A stretch of 64,000 nt of DNA, from contig NZ_AP023354.1 of the NCBI RefSeq assembly GCF_018324685.1, positions 2,604,001 to 2,668,000 on the forward strand, written 5' to 3'. The notes beneath the pieces are model-generated. The model was not told the origin of the DNA. It saw nothing but the letters and a program-made list of their open reading frames with translations, and did not search any database. Shown piece by piece: positions 25,476 to 34,023 of the stretch (position 1 is its first letter; every line of letters starts with the position of its first letter). A program made the position numbers and the translations under genes. Source of the stretch: Actinocatenispora sera (GTDB lineage Bacteria; Actinomycetota; Actinomycetes; Mycobacteriales; Micromonosporaceae).

Positions 25476-25895
25476 TCAGAGCTGGCCGGTGGACTCGCGC
25501 CAGGCGCGTTCCCGCTTGATCCACTCGTTGTCCTGCGGGAACTCGTCGATGGTCGGTACCCGGCGGATCTCGGTCTTGAAACCGGGCCCGGTGATCGGCA
25601 TCCGCTTCGCCCACTCGACCGCCTCCTGGATGGACGCGACGTTGAGCAGGTAGAACCCGCCGAACAACTCCTTGGTCTCCCCGTACGGCCCGTCGGTGAC
25701 CAGCGGCGGCTCGCTCGAGTGGTCGACCACCACGCCCTCGGCCGCGTCGGCCAGCCCCTCCGCGGCCAGCAGCACCCCGGCCCGGATCAGCTCGTCGTTG
25801 AACCGACCGACCGTCTCCAGCATCTCGGCGAAGTCGGCCTCGCGCATCTGCGCGTACGCCGTGTCGTCCGCCCGCATGATGAGCATGTACTTCAT
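25476..25895 (-). CDS. YCII-domain (DGPF) protein, ECF42 partner
   Basis: A 139-residue YCII/YciI-like protein beginning KYMLIMRADD, with VTDGPYGETKELFGGFYLL holding the DGPY/DGPF signature. DGPF proteins are the conserved partners and targets of ECF42 sigma factors; their chemistry is not settled. ATG 25895 has GGAGGA at good spacing. It is the first gene of the operon. Confidence 0.93.
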   Translation of the reverse strand: MKYMLIMRADDTAYAQMREADFAEMLETVGRFNDELIRAGVLLAAEGLADAAEGVVVDHSSEPPLVTDGPYGETKELFGGFYLLNVASIQEAVEWAKRMPITGPGFKTEIRRVPTIDEFPQDNEWIKRERAWRESTGQL

Positions 25896-25945
25896 GGTGG
25901 TTCCTCCGTGTCGTCCGGGCCGCCGTCCGGCCCGTTCATCCGTAG

Positions 25946-25973
25946 GTCGAACGGCGCCGGGTCCGGATCGACA
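25946..25973 (-). promoter_or_regulatory. ECF42-type promoter of the YCII-sigma operon
   Basis: On the minus strand, TGTCGA (25973-25968), 18 nt, then CGAC (25949-25946). The published ECF42 elements are TGTCGA at -35 and CG[A/T]C at -10; both match exactly. It lies 51 bp before the YCII start and implies that the sigma factor controls its own operon. Confidence 0.75.
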
Positions 25974-26043
25974 CGTCGCCGGACTTTCTTCAGAAACCTT
26001 TCCGTGCCGCGCCCGCCGCCAGAAGCCGCAGGTCAGAAGGGTG

Positions 26044-26325
26044 TCAGCGAGCTGGTCGGCTCGGTTTGGCGGGGCGGCGCCACCAGCGGACCGGGCGGTA
26101 GCGGGGGCACACCTCGGCGCCGCAGACGGCACAGTCGCTGCCGCGCCGGTAGTGCCGGTGCGCGCTGCGCGGATGTCCGCACACGCACGGCCGCTCGCCG
26201 CCGGCCGAGCGATCTACGCCGTTCACCGGACGGTCGGCGCCGGTCACCGAGTCGTCGGCCGCTGCGCGGTCGGCGCCGGTCACCGGTCGCTCCGTTCCGG
26301 CCGCTGCGCGGTCCGCGCCGGTCAC
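26044..26325 (-). CDS. Small zinc-binding protein at end of polysaccharide gene set
   Basis: A 93-residue protein. Residues 1-40 are repeats of the type VTGADRAAAGTERP. Residues 45-75 carry a dense metal-ligand array: C47, C49, H51, H56, H58, C65, C68 and C73 (CVCGHPRSAHRHYRRGSDC), followed by a basic tail. I do not recognise a named family. The GTG at 26325 overlaps the flippase stop (GTGA). Because the tandem repeat carries GTGACC, in-frame alternative starts exist at 26283 and 26247. Context suggests a role in polysaccharide export or its control. Confidence 0.65.
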   Translation of the reverse strand: MTGADRAAAGTERPVTGADRAAADDSVTGADRPVNGVDRSAGGERPCVCGHPRSAHRHYRRGSDCAVCGAEVCPRYRPVRWWRRPAKPSRPAR

Positions 26326-26344
26326 CGGTCGCTCCGTTCCGGCC
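26235..26344. repeat. 42-bp tandem repeat spanning flippase stop and zinc-protein start
   Basis: Units begin at 26235 (36 bp), 26271 (42 bp) and 26313 (partial, 32 bp). In the zinc-protein frame they encode VTGADRAAAGTERP. Each unit carries GTGACC, giving a GTG start in one frame and a TGA stop in the flippase frame. Confidence 0.8.
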
Positions 26345-27650
26345 GCCCGCCGGCGCGGGCGGTTGCCGCCCACAGCACGATCGGCGCGGTGACCAGAGCC
26401 TCCAGCGCGAACACGCCGACCAGCCACAGCACCATCGTGGTCAGGCCACCGTGGGCCCCGCCGTACGCGGCGGCGGCGATCTCCAGGCAGCCGGCGAGCA
26501 CCGCGCCGGCGGTGGCGAGCCGCACCTTGTCGAGCACCCGTACCACGCCGACGACGAGCTGGCGGAACACCGCGAACACGTAGGCGAGGGCGAGGATGCG
26601 CAGCGCGCCGGTGGCGACGTCGGCGTACTCGGTGCCGAACAGCGACATGATCGGCCGGGCGGCGACCGCCACCAGCGCGGTGGCCGGCAGGCCGACGCCG
26701 AGCGCGACCGCGAGCGCGGTGCGCAGCTTGGCGCGCAGCACCGCACGCTGCCCGGTCGCCACCGCGAACAGGGCGGTCGCGAGGTTGCCGGGCAGCATCA
26801 CCGCGACGGTGTAGACCATCCAGGCAGTGTAGAAGGCACCGGTCACCCGCACCCCCAACACCGCCGTCACCACCAGCGGCAACGTGACGTGCGGCAGGTA
26901 CAGGGAAAGGTTGAGCAGGTTGTAGTCGAAGGCGCGGGAGGTGCGGCCGCGCAGCATCGACAGAGCCGGGCGCAGCGACCCGAGCCGGCCGCGGCGGTGC
27001 AGCAACGGGGCGAGCAGCAGCAGCGACAGCAGCAGCCCGGCGAGCCAGCTGGCCAGGATCGGGGCACCGGTCGCGGTGACGGGCAGCAGCGCGGCGGCGC
27101 CGAGCAGCACCAGTTTGACCACCGCGAAGTACAGGTTGCGCAACATCTGAAACGGCCCGGCGGCGAGGCCGACCAGCCCGTCGTCGACCACCAGCGCCAT
27201 CGCGGTCAGCACGATGCCGGCCGCGACCAGGACGACCATCGTCGGTCCGGGTAGCGCCGTGCGCAGGCCGGGGATGGCGAACCAGGCGAGGCCGAGGTAG
27301 ACCAGCGCGCCGACGGTGGCGATGGCGCCGGCGGTGAGGGTGGCGGCGGACAGCAGCGGCCAGCGGTCGCCGGGCAGCCGGGGCAGCTCGCCGATCAGCA
27401 TCGTGCCGAGCCCGAACATGCCGAGCGTGCCGACCAGCGTCATCGCCGACACGGCCGCCGATGCGGTACCGACCGCCTCCGGGCTGAACAGCCGGGCCGC
27501 GACGAACCAGTACAGGAAGCCGGTGGCGGAGGTGATCAGGGTGGACGCGGTCAGCGAGCCGGAGCTGGTGAGCAGGTCGCCGTCCCGGCGGGCCAGGCGG
27601 GCCAGCCGCGCCCTGGGGCGGGGCAGGGTCGGGGCTGCGCGGTGGGCCAT
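26322..27650 (-). CDS. Polysaccharide flippase, Wzx/MATE-like
   Basis: A 442-residue protein with about 12 to 13 hydrophobic helices and short loops. The first helix region (LTSSGSLTASTLITSATGFL, YWFVAARLFSPEAVGTASA) is the usual start of Wzx/polysaccharide-biosynthesis (MVIN-like) flippases, which move lipid-linked oligosaccharide across the membrane. ATG 27650 lies 6 nt after the DUF1616 stop. Its presence defines the surrounding genes as a polysaccharide assembly set. Confidence 0.87.
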   Translation of the reverse strand: MAHRAAPTLPRPRARLARLARRDGDLLTSSGSLTASTLITSATGFLYWFVAARLFSPEAVGTASAAVSAMTLVGTLGMFGLGTMLIGELPRLPGDRWPLLSAATLTAGAIATVGALVYLGLAWFAIPGLRTALPGPTMVVLVAAGIVLTAMALVVDDGLVGLAAGPFQMLRNLYFAVVKLVLLGAAALLPVTATGAPILASWLAGLLLSLLLLAPLLHRRGRLGSLRPALSMLRGRTSRAFDYNLLNLSLYLPHVTLPLVVTAVLGVRVTGAFYTAWMVYTVAVMLPGNLATALFAVATGQRAVLRAKLRTALAVALGVGLPATALVAVAARPIMSLFGTEYADVATGALRILALAYVFAVFRQLVVGVVRVLDKVRLATAGAVLAGCLEIAAAAYGGAHGGLTTMVLWLVGVFALEALVTAPIVLWAATARAGGRPERSDR

Positions 27651-27656
27651 GGTCGG

Positions 27657-28622
27657 TCACCCCCCGGCCAGGAACACCGACCGGTCCGGGGTGCCCCGGT
27701 CGCCGGTGTAGAGCTGTGCGGTGACCCGTCCGACCGCCGGTACGGTCAGCCGCCAGGTGCGCGACTGCCCGGGCGCGAGCCGCACGCTGCGGTGCGTGTC
27801 GTACCCGTCCGCGCCGGTCACCCGGACCGTGTAGGCGGTGGCGGCGGATTCGTTGCAGGACACGGTGATGCGTACCGACCGGTCGAGCGCGACGGCGGAG
27901 CCGACGGGCGTGATCGACAGCGCCGTGTAGTGCTGCACCGAGCCGGCCCCGGCCGCCCGCAGCGCCACGGCGCCGGCGCCACCGAGCAGCGCGACCGTCA
28001 GTACCGCCGGGAGCACGACGCGCAGCGCCCGCCGCACCGCCGCCCGCGGCTCGTCGTTGCGACGCTGCCACGCCGGATCGCTGCGGGGCGCCGGCCCGCG
28101 GGCCTGGCCGCGTCGCACCGCGCGCCGGCCGGTCCGGTCCGCCTCCGCGCCGTCCGGGTCGGGCCGGGGTGACCGCGTGCCGGCCGGGTCGCGGCGGGCT
28201 GCTCGTGCTGCGGCGGGATCGCCGAGCACGACGTGCAGGCCGCAGAGGGCGAGCGTGACGACCGTCGCGAGTACCGCCCACACCGGCGCGGTCAGCCGAG
28301 CGCCCGCGGCGTAGCAGCCGATTCCGCCAAGGACCGGTACCGCGATGCTCAGCAACGGCACCAGCGCGATCCGCTCCATCGTGGACAGTCGAGGGCGGAG
28401 CGGGCCGACGGCGGCGAGGCCGGGCAGGACGAGCACCAGCGCGAGCCCGGCCGGGACCCGCAGCACCGGTACCGGCAGCAGCACGGCGCCGGCGGCGAGT
28501 AGCGCAGCGCCCGCCACCCCGATCGGCCACCGCGACCGGCCCGGGTTCGCCCCGCGCAGCGTGCCGAGCACGCCGCGCCGGCGGGCCGCTGGGCTGCGCG
28601 CACCGTGGCGCCGGGCGGTCAT
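27657..28622 (-). CDS. DUF1616-like membrane protein
   Basis: A 321-residue protein with four hydrophobic segments in residues about 33-135 (GVAGAALLAAGAVLLPVPVL and three more), a basic loop rich in Arg/Asp (about 140-200), a fifth helix near 205-225 and a C-terminal outside domain of beta-strand type (ITVSCNESAATAYTVRVTGA, LAPGQSRTWRLTVPA). This pattern fits DUF1616 proteins found in polysaccharide gene sets. The ATG overlaps the stop of the preceding gene by 4 bp (ATGA). Confidence 0.75.
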   Translation of the reverse strand: MTARRHGARSPAARRRGVLGTLRGANPGRSRWPIGVAGAALLAAGAVLLPVPVLRVPAGLALVLVLPGLAAVGPLRPRLSTMERIALVPLLSIAVPVLGGIGCYAAGARLTAPVWAVLATVVTLALCGLHVVLGDPAAARAARRDPAGTRSPRPDPDGAEADRTGRRAVRRGQARGPAPRSDPAWQRRNDEPRAAVRRALRVVLPAVLTVALLGGAGAVALRAAGAGSVQHYTALSITPVGSAVALDRSVRITVSCNESAATAYTVRVTGADGYDTHRSVRLAPGQSRTWRLTVPAVGRVTAQLYTGDRGTPDRSVFLAGG

Positions 28623-30478
28623 CGCTGGTCCACCGTGTAGATGCGGACCGCGCCGTCGTCGTACCGGCGGTCGCTGCCCGGCAGCCGGTCGAACTTGGCG
28701 ACCGCGGTGCGTGGCAGCGGCCGGTCCCGCTGCCCGGCCCGCGGATCGGTCGGGAACAGGCTGCCGGTCGGCGGGGTCTCGGTGCCGAGCCGGCGGTCGA
28801 CCCACAGCAGCGACACCGCCTGCTGCCGCAGCAGCGCCTCGGTGTCCGGCGTCCAGCGGGGCGTCGTGTACACCCGGTCGATGTAGCCGACCGGATCGAG
28901 CCGCCCGTACGCGGCGGCCAGGGTGCAGCCGGTCAGGTCGCAGCCGATTCGGGTACCGGGCGGGTACTGCCGGCCGAGCCACTGTGCCGCGGCGATCGAC
29001 CGCGCGTCCAGCCCGCTCTCGTAGCCGTCGAGGCGAAACCCGCCGGGCAGCCGCTCGAACCCGGGCGGCCAGCCACCCAGGCGCGCACCGACCAGCAGCA
29101 ACAGCATCAATGCGGTACCGGCGGCGACCCGCAACCGGTGGCGCGCCGGTGACAGCTCGCCGCGGAGGTCGCTGCTGCCTCGGCCGGCGGCGCCGGCGAG
29201 GACCCCGGCGGCCAGCAGCGACAGCGGCAGGTAGGTGAACGTGGTGGCGCGGCCGGCGATCTCCGGTCCCTGCGCGCCGACGAACCGGATCGCGGCGACG
29301 GCGAAGAACGCGCCGCCACCCGCCAGCAGCGCCCACCGCCACGGGTCGCGGCACCGGGCCCGTACCGTCGCGCGCAGCGCCACCACCAGCACGGCGAGCA
29401 GCGCCAGCAGCCCGGCCGCCTGCACGGCGGCGGCCACCGGGTCGGTGCCGGCCGAACCGCCCGACCGGCCGGACAGCAGGCCGCTCGCCGCGTCGCCGAG
29501 CTGCCGCAGCTGCGGGCCGAAGTAGTCGAACACCGACCGCGCCGGCCCGAGCGTCCAGGCAGCCACCAGTGCGGCTCCGGCCGCCGCCAGCAGCAGCGTC
29601 TCGTAACGCCGGGACGGGGCGCCGGACCGTGCGGGGGCCCGCCGGCGGCCCAGCAGCGCCTCCAGGGTGCCGAGCAGGGCGAGGATCGCCACCGCCAGGT
29701 ACCCGGTGACGTGGTGGGTGACCGTCATCGTGGCCAGCGCGACCAGCCCGATCGCCGCGTACGGCAGGGTGTTCGGCGAGCGCAGCCGCCAGCGCCGGCT
29801 GGCCCACAGCACCAGCGGCAGGAACGGCAGCGCGATCGTCTGGTACAGGTACATCGAGTCGAAGAACAGGTAGTGCAGGCCGGTCGCGTACAACACGCAG
29901 GCGAGCGCCGCGGTGCGGGGCCCGGCGCCGGTACGGCGGGCCAGCGCGAACAGCGCCGCGACGAACGCCAGGTGGCAGGCGCCGGCGACCAGCAGGCCGG
30001 CCACGGTGACCGGCAGCCCGGTGAGCCCGGCGACCGCGGCACCGACCTCGGCGATGCCCGGGTAGTGCGCGGCGATCGGCAGCGCCTCGTTCGGCCGGTA
30101 CAGCGCTCCGGCGTGCAGCAGGTCGGTGGTGCCGGCCCAGTGCTGCAGCTCGTCGGGGAACCGGAACCGGTTTGGGCTGTACATCCACTTCAGCAGGTAC
30201 TGCATCGTCGCTAGCCCGAGCACCAGGGTGCCGGCCTCGGCGGTACGGATCGTGCGGGCGGCGAGCAGCCGCACGGCGACCGGGGTGAACACCAGCAGCT
30301 GCCCGCACCAGTACGCGACGCTGCCGTTGGCACCGGCCCAGCCCTGCGCGTACGAGACCGCGACGAGTGCCACGCCGACCGCGCAGGCGGTCAGCGTCAC
30401 CGGCGCGCCGCCGAGGGCGGGCGCGCGCGGTACGGCGGGCGCCACCGCGTCGCGGTGCCGGTCGGCGGTCAGCGTCAT
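28619..30478 (-). CDS. Polytopic membrane protein, candidate polymerase or GT-C glycosyltransferase
   Basis: A 619-residue protein with about 12 to 13 transmembrane helices and a large soluble C-terminal part (from about residue 480: GFRLDGYESGLDARSIAAAQ, WLGRQYPPGTRIGCDLTGC). An early loop, RFRFPDELQHWAGTTDLL, holds an acidic pair like the DE/DD loop of GT-C enzymes. I infer a role in chain polymerisation or sugar transfer at the outer face; a Wzy role is possible because no other polymerase is seen. The start overlaps the GT2 stop (ATGA). Confidence 0.75.
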   Translation of the reverse strand: MTLTADRHRDAVAPAVPRAPALGGAPVTLTACAVGVALVAVSYAQGWAGANGSVAYWCGQLLVFTPVAVRLLAARTIRTAEAGTLVLGLATMQYLLKWMYSPNRFRFPDELQHWAGTTDLLHAGALYRPNEALPIAAHYPGIAEVGAAVAGLTGLPVTVAGLLVAGACHLAFVAALFALARRTGAGPRTAALACVLYATGLHYLFFDSMYLYQTIALPFLPLVLWASRRWRLRSPNTLPYAAIGLVALATMTVTHHVTGYLAVAILALLGTLEALLGRRRAPARSGAPSRRYETLLLAAAGAALVAAWTLGPARSVFDYFGPQLRQLGDAASGLLSGRSGGSAGTDPVAAAVQAAGLLALLAVLVVALRATVRARCRDPWRWALLAGGGAFFAVAAIRFVGAQGPEIAGRATTFTYLPLSLLAAGVLAGAAGRGSSDLRGELSPARHRLRVAAGTALMLLLLVGARLGGWPPGFERLPGGFRLDGYESGLDARSIAAAQWLGRQYPPGTRIGCDLTGCTLAAAYGRLDPVGYIDRVYTTPRWTPDTEALLRQQAVSLLWVDRRLGTETPPTGSLFPTDPRAGQRDRPLPRTAVAKFDRLPGSDRRYDDGAVRIYTVDQR

Positions 30479-31899
30479 GTCGCCCCGTCCACCACGTGCG
30501 CGGCGCCCGGGGAGCCACCGGTTGCGTCCCGCTGCGCCGGCTCCGGACGCTCCGGGGCCGGCGGCGTGGAGGAGTGGCGGGCGGCGCGACGGCCGCGCAG
30601 GTACCAGAGCGGGCCGCGGAGCATGCCGTGCCGGTTGGCGGTGAGCAGGTCGCGGGGGAAGTCCGGGCCGATGCTGGCCATCCGCGGGCTGCCGGCCGCG
30701 AACAGGTCGTGCAGCGCCCGCGGCGCCAGCCGGGCCAGGCTGAGCAGGCTCGCCGGGCGCCGGCACACCAGCGCCGTGTACGCGGCGGTCAGGCCCGAGC
30801 CGTAGCCGACCAGCTGGCTGCGCAGCCCGGCGAGGTCGTCCCGGTGCCGGTGCCGGACCAGCGCGCCGGGATGGTAGACGACGGTACCGCCGGCGGCGAG
30901 CAGCGTCATGAACGCCAGCGTGTCCTCGCCGCCCAGTGCCGGCGCGCCGCCGCCGAGCGCGGGGTCGAACCGGCCGATGCGGGCCACGGCGCCGGGGCGC
31001 AGCGTCATGTTGACCCCGCTGCCGACCGGCGGTAGCGGGTAGAGCGGGTGCTGCCGATCGCGGCCGCCCGGGCCGAACACCCACTCGCGGAAGCCGCGGC
31101 CCTTGCTCAGGCCGCCGTACTGCTCGAACCACAGCTGTGCGGGGCTGTCGAGCACCAGCGGTACGACGGGGCCGGTGACGGCGTCCGCGGTCGGATGGTC
31201 GGCGAACGCGCGGGCGATCTCGGCGAGCCAGTACGGGTCGGGTTGCGCGTCGTCGTCGACGAACGCAACCGTGCTGCCGCGGGTGGCGGCCAGCGCCACG
31301 TTGCGGGCGTTCGACGCGCCGGCGCGCGGGGCGACCAGGTAGTCGATCTCGACCGGGTGGCGGGCGCGCGCGGCCTCGACGCAGCGGCGGGTGGCATCGG
31401 TGCGTGGTGCGTTGTCGACCACCAGCACCCGGAACCGGGAGTAGCGTTGCGCGGCAACGGCGTCCAGGCACTGGGCCAGCAGCTCGGCGCGGTCCCGGGT
31501 GCAGATCGCCACCGTCAGTTCCGGTGCCGCACGCAGCACCTCGGCCCGCCGGCGCAGGTACTCCGGTGTGTCCATGGTGGACGCTGCGGGCGCACCGTCC
31601 GGCGCGGCCGGCTGGTCCGCGGCCGAATGGCCGCCGTGGCGGGCCCGCGGGGTGGCCGCGGCGACGGCGTCGGCGATGCGGCCGGGGCCCAGGGCGGCGG
31701 TCAGCGCGGCCGCCAGCCGCGCCGGCGCGAGCCCCTCGTCGGGGATCGCGACCGGTACCAGCGCCAGCGGCTCGGTGTGGCGTCGCAGCAGCAGGAAGGC
31801 CCGGTCGGCGCGCCGACCGGTCGCATCGCGGGACGGCACGGCGGGCAGCGGGTCGGACAGCTCCACATCCCGTACCACGGCGGGGATCCGCGCCGTCAT
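30475..31899 (-). CDS. Glycosyltransferase family 2 with N-terminal extension
   Basis: A 474-residue protein. Residues about 130-380 form a GT-A catalytic domain: ELTVAICTRDRAELLAQCLD, then RVLVVDNAPRTD, APRAGASNARNVALAA, FVDDDAQPDP (DXD-type metal site) and GSGVNMTLRPGAVARIGRFD. ALGGEDTLAF is an ED-type catalytic-acid motif. The first 125 residues are a separate small domain also seen in actinobacterial mycofactocin-like glycosyltransferases, by my reading only. It is coupled by 4-bp overlaps to its neighbours. Confidence 0.88.
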   Translation of the reverse strand: MTARIPAVVRDVELSDPLPAVPSRDATGRRADRAFLLLRRHTEPLALVPVAIPDEGLAPARLAAALTAALGPGRIADAVAAATPRARHGGHSAADQPAAPDGAPAASTMDTPEYLRRRAEVLRAAPELTVAICTRDRAELLAQCLDAVAAQRYSRFRVLVVDNAPRTDATRRCVEAARARHPVEIDYLVAPRAGASNARNVALAATRGSTVAFVDDDAQPDPYWLAEIARAFADHPTADAVTGPVVPLVLDSPAQLWFEQYGGLSKGRGFREWVFGPGGRDRQHPLYPLPPVGSGVNMTLRPGAVARIGRFDPALGGGAPALGGEDTLAFMTLLAAGGTVVYHPGALVRHRHRDDLAGLRSQLVGYGSGLTAAYTALVCRRPASLLSLARLAPRALHDLFAAGSPRMASIGPDFPRDLLTANRHGMLRGPLWYLRGRRAARHSSTPPAPERPEPAQRDATGGSPGAAHVVDGAT

Positions 31900-32852
31900 C
31901 GTCGCCCCCCACGGGCTGCGGACGCCCGGCGGCCGCCGGTCAGCTCGACCAGCGCGCCGCAGCCGGCGGCGCCGACACCGGCGAGCATCGCGGCGGCCGG
32001 CAGCAGGGCGGCGGCGTTGCCGCGCAGCGGTGCGGTCGCGCCGCGCAGTATCGCCCGCGGTACGGTGCCGAGCAGGTATCCGCGCTCGCTGGAGAGGCTG
32101 GCGGGGCCGCGGTTGAGCCGGGCCAGCGCGATCTTCCCGCGGCCTTCCTGGTAGCAGCGGCCGAGGAAGTAGCGCAGCAGCGTCTTGTCCGCGTCGACCG
32201 GGTGGCGCACCCGCGCATCCGGTGCGTACCACCAGATCCCGCCGGTGGCGCGGCTGAGTCGCAGGCACAGGTCGGTGTCCTCGGGCCGGGACAGGTTGCC
32301 GACCTTGCCGAAGTCGACCCGGAATCCGCCGACGGCGCGGAACGCCTCGGTGCGCACCGCCATGCTCGCCGACCAGACGTTGCGTACCGGGCCGGCGGTG
32401 GTCGGCAGCCCGGCATAGGCGCCACCCCACGCCCACAGGAACTCGTCCGGTACCCACCGGGGGCGAGGCCCGGCCCAGACAGGGGTGATGGCGCCCCCGA
32501 CGCCGCACACCGAAGGGTCGGCGAACGGCGCGGTCAGCGCGGCGAGCCAGCCGGGCTCGGCGGCCGCATCGCCGTCCAGCAGCGCGATCAGCGGCGTGTC
32601 GAGCAGCCGGGCACCGCTGTTGCGGTTGCCGGAGACGCCACGCCGGGGGTAGCGGTTGGCGATCACGGTGACGTGCGGGTAGGCATTCTCCAGCCGGGCT
32701 CGCAGCGGCTCGTTGTGGTCGACGGCCACGATCAGGCGGGCGGGCGCGGGTCGCTGGGCCAGCACCGATTCGATCGATCGGCGCAGCAGCGGCCACTGCC
32801 GGTCGTGGTGGCAGGGCACCACGACGCCGACCTCGGGGTCCACCGTGGACAT
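31896..32852 (-). CDS. Glycosyltransferase family 2
   Basis: A 318-residue GT2 enzyme. DPEVGVVVPCHHDRQWPLLR opens the GT-A fold; ARLIVAVDHNEPL, GVSGNRNSGARLLDTPLIAL and LLDGDAAAEPGW give the nucleotide-sugar and metal site, with RPEDTDLCLRLSRATGGIWW as the ED region. A weak hydrophobic region near the C-terminus may touch the membrane. ATG 32852 is one nt after the previous stop (TGAGATG); a GTG at 32873 is the alternative. Its stop overlaps the next glycosyltransferase. Confidence 0.88.
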   Translation of the reverse strand: MSTVDPEVGVVVPCHHDRQWPLLRRSIESVLAQRPAPARLIVAVDHNEPLRARLENAYPHVTVIANRYPRRGVSGNRNSGARLLDTPLIALLDGDAAAEPGWLAALTAPFADPSVCGVGGAITPVWAGPRPRWVPDEFLWAWGGAYAGLPTTAGPVRNVWSASMAVRTEAFRAVGGFRVDFGKVGNLSRPEDTDLCLRLSRATGGIWWYAPDARVRHPVDADKTLLRYFLGRCYQEGRGKIALARLNRGPASLSSERGYLLGTVPRAILRGATAPLRGNAAALLPAAAMLAGVGAAGCGALVELTGGRRASAARGGRR

Positions 32853-32853
32853 C

Positions 32854-33726
32854 TCAGCGCTCGCTCGCGTCACGCTCGCCGGCCGGCGCCTGTGAGGCGA
32901 ACCTGGCCGCCACCGCGACGGCCACCGCCGCCCGGCGCCGGTGCCGCGGCGACCGGGCCGCCCGTCGGGCCCGCCGGTACTCGGTGGCGATCGTGTTGAG
33001 AATGCGCCGTCCGTCGGCGAACACGTGCAGGTTGCTCTCCCCGTGCAGCCGGCGCGCCTCGAGGCTGGACACCTCCTGGATGGACAGTCCGGTGCAGGCG
33101 GCGCGGATGTTGAGCAGCGTCTCGATCTCGAAGCCGTCGCCCCAGAGCCGTTTCCCGTCGGCGGTGGTGAGCTGCGGGTCGGGCAGCTCCAGCCGCGGGA
33201 TCACGTCCCGCCAGAACGCGTTGTAGCCGTAGCACAGGTCGGTGAACCGGGTACCGAACAGGCGGTTGACGATGCCGTTGAGGATCGCGTTGCCCAGCCG
33301 GCGAACCGGGGTGATGTCCTCGCTGCCGCCACCCGAGCAGAACCGGGAGCCCTTGGCGTAGTCGGCACCGTCGCGCAGCGCGCCCACGAACGCCGGGATC
33401 TCCATCGGGTCGGTCGAGCCGTCCGCGTCGATCATCACCACCACGTCGCCGGAACACTCGGCGAACCCGCACGCCAGCGCGTTTCCCTTGCCGGTACGGG
33501 TCTGCCGGACGACCCGGATGTCCGGCCGCAGCGTCCGTGCCACCTCGACGGTGTCGTCGACCGAGCCGCCGTCGACCAGTACCACCTCGGCCAGGCCGGG
33601 AGGAAGTCGGGCGAAGACGTACGGCAGGTTCTTCGACTCGTTGAGCGTGGGGATCACCACGCTGACTCGCGGCGCGCCGGACGGTAAAGGACGTCTGCGG
33701 CCATTGATGGCAGTAGGCAAAACCAT
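32854..33726 (-). CDS. Glycosyltransferase family 2, dolichyl-phosphate mannosyltransferase-like
   Basis: A 290-residue GT2 enzyme of the DPM1/GtrB type: RVSVVIPTLNESKNLPYVFA, VVLVDGGSVDDTVEVARTLR, GKGNALACGF, VMIDADGSTDPMEIPAFVGA (DxD) and YAKGSRF near residue 125. There is no membrane anchor like GtrB, only a basic tail (RRARRAARSPRHRRR). It probably transfers a sugar to a lipid phosphate carrier. ATG 33726 has GGGGGA just upstream. A GTG at 33804 would add 26 residues but has no ribosome site. Confidence 0.87.
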   Translation of the reverse strand: MVLPTAINGRRRPLPSGAPRVSVVIPTLNESKNLPYVFARLPPGLAEVVLVDGGSVDDTVEVARTLRPDIRVVRQTRTGKGNALACGFAECSGDVVVMIDADGSTDPMEIPAFVGALRDGADYAKGSRFCSGGGSEDITPVRRLGNAILNGIVNRLFGTRFTDLCYGYNAFWRDVIPRLELPDPQLTTADGKRLWGDGFEIETLLNIRAACTGLSIQEVSSLEARRLHGESNLHVFADGRRILNTIATEYRRARRAARSPRHRRRAAVAVAVAARFASQAPAGERDASER

Positions 33727-34023
33727 GGTTCCCCCGTGTCGGCGCCGCGCGGCTCCCGATGCACTGCCGCGACGGGTATCGACGTAGCGCAGCCGTTCCG
33801 ACACCCAGAAGTTATCCCCAGCCTGACCTGCGAGAATCCACCAAATGGCTACCGTTGATCGGCATCTCGCCAGCCGCCGGCACCGACCGGTGGCCGACGG
33901 TGGCCCCGACGGAGTGCGGCCGGGACCGCCCGGTTGCCGGTACCCGTCGGTAGTTTGGCGGGCGATGGCTGTGTCGACGGTGGCCGCCCGGCGGCCCGAA
34001 GGGGAGTGTGCCCGAGCTGCCGG
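33727..34023. other. Gap inside polysaccharide gene set
   Basis: The minus-strand genes before and after are joined by overlaps, but 297 bp separate this pair. I see no convincing promoter, hairpin or reading frame in it. It may hold an internal promoter for the glycosyltransferase half. Confidence 0.4.
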
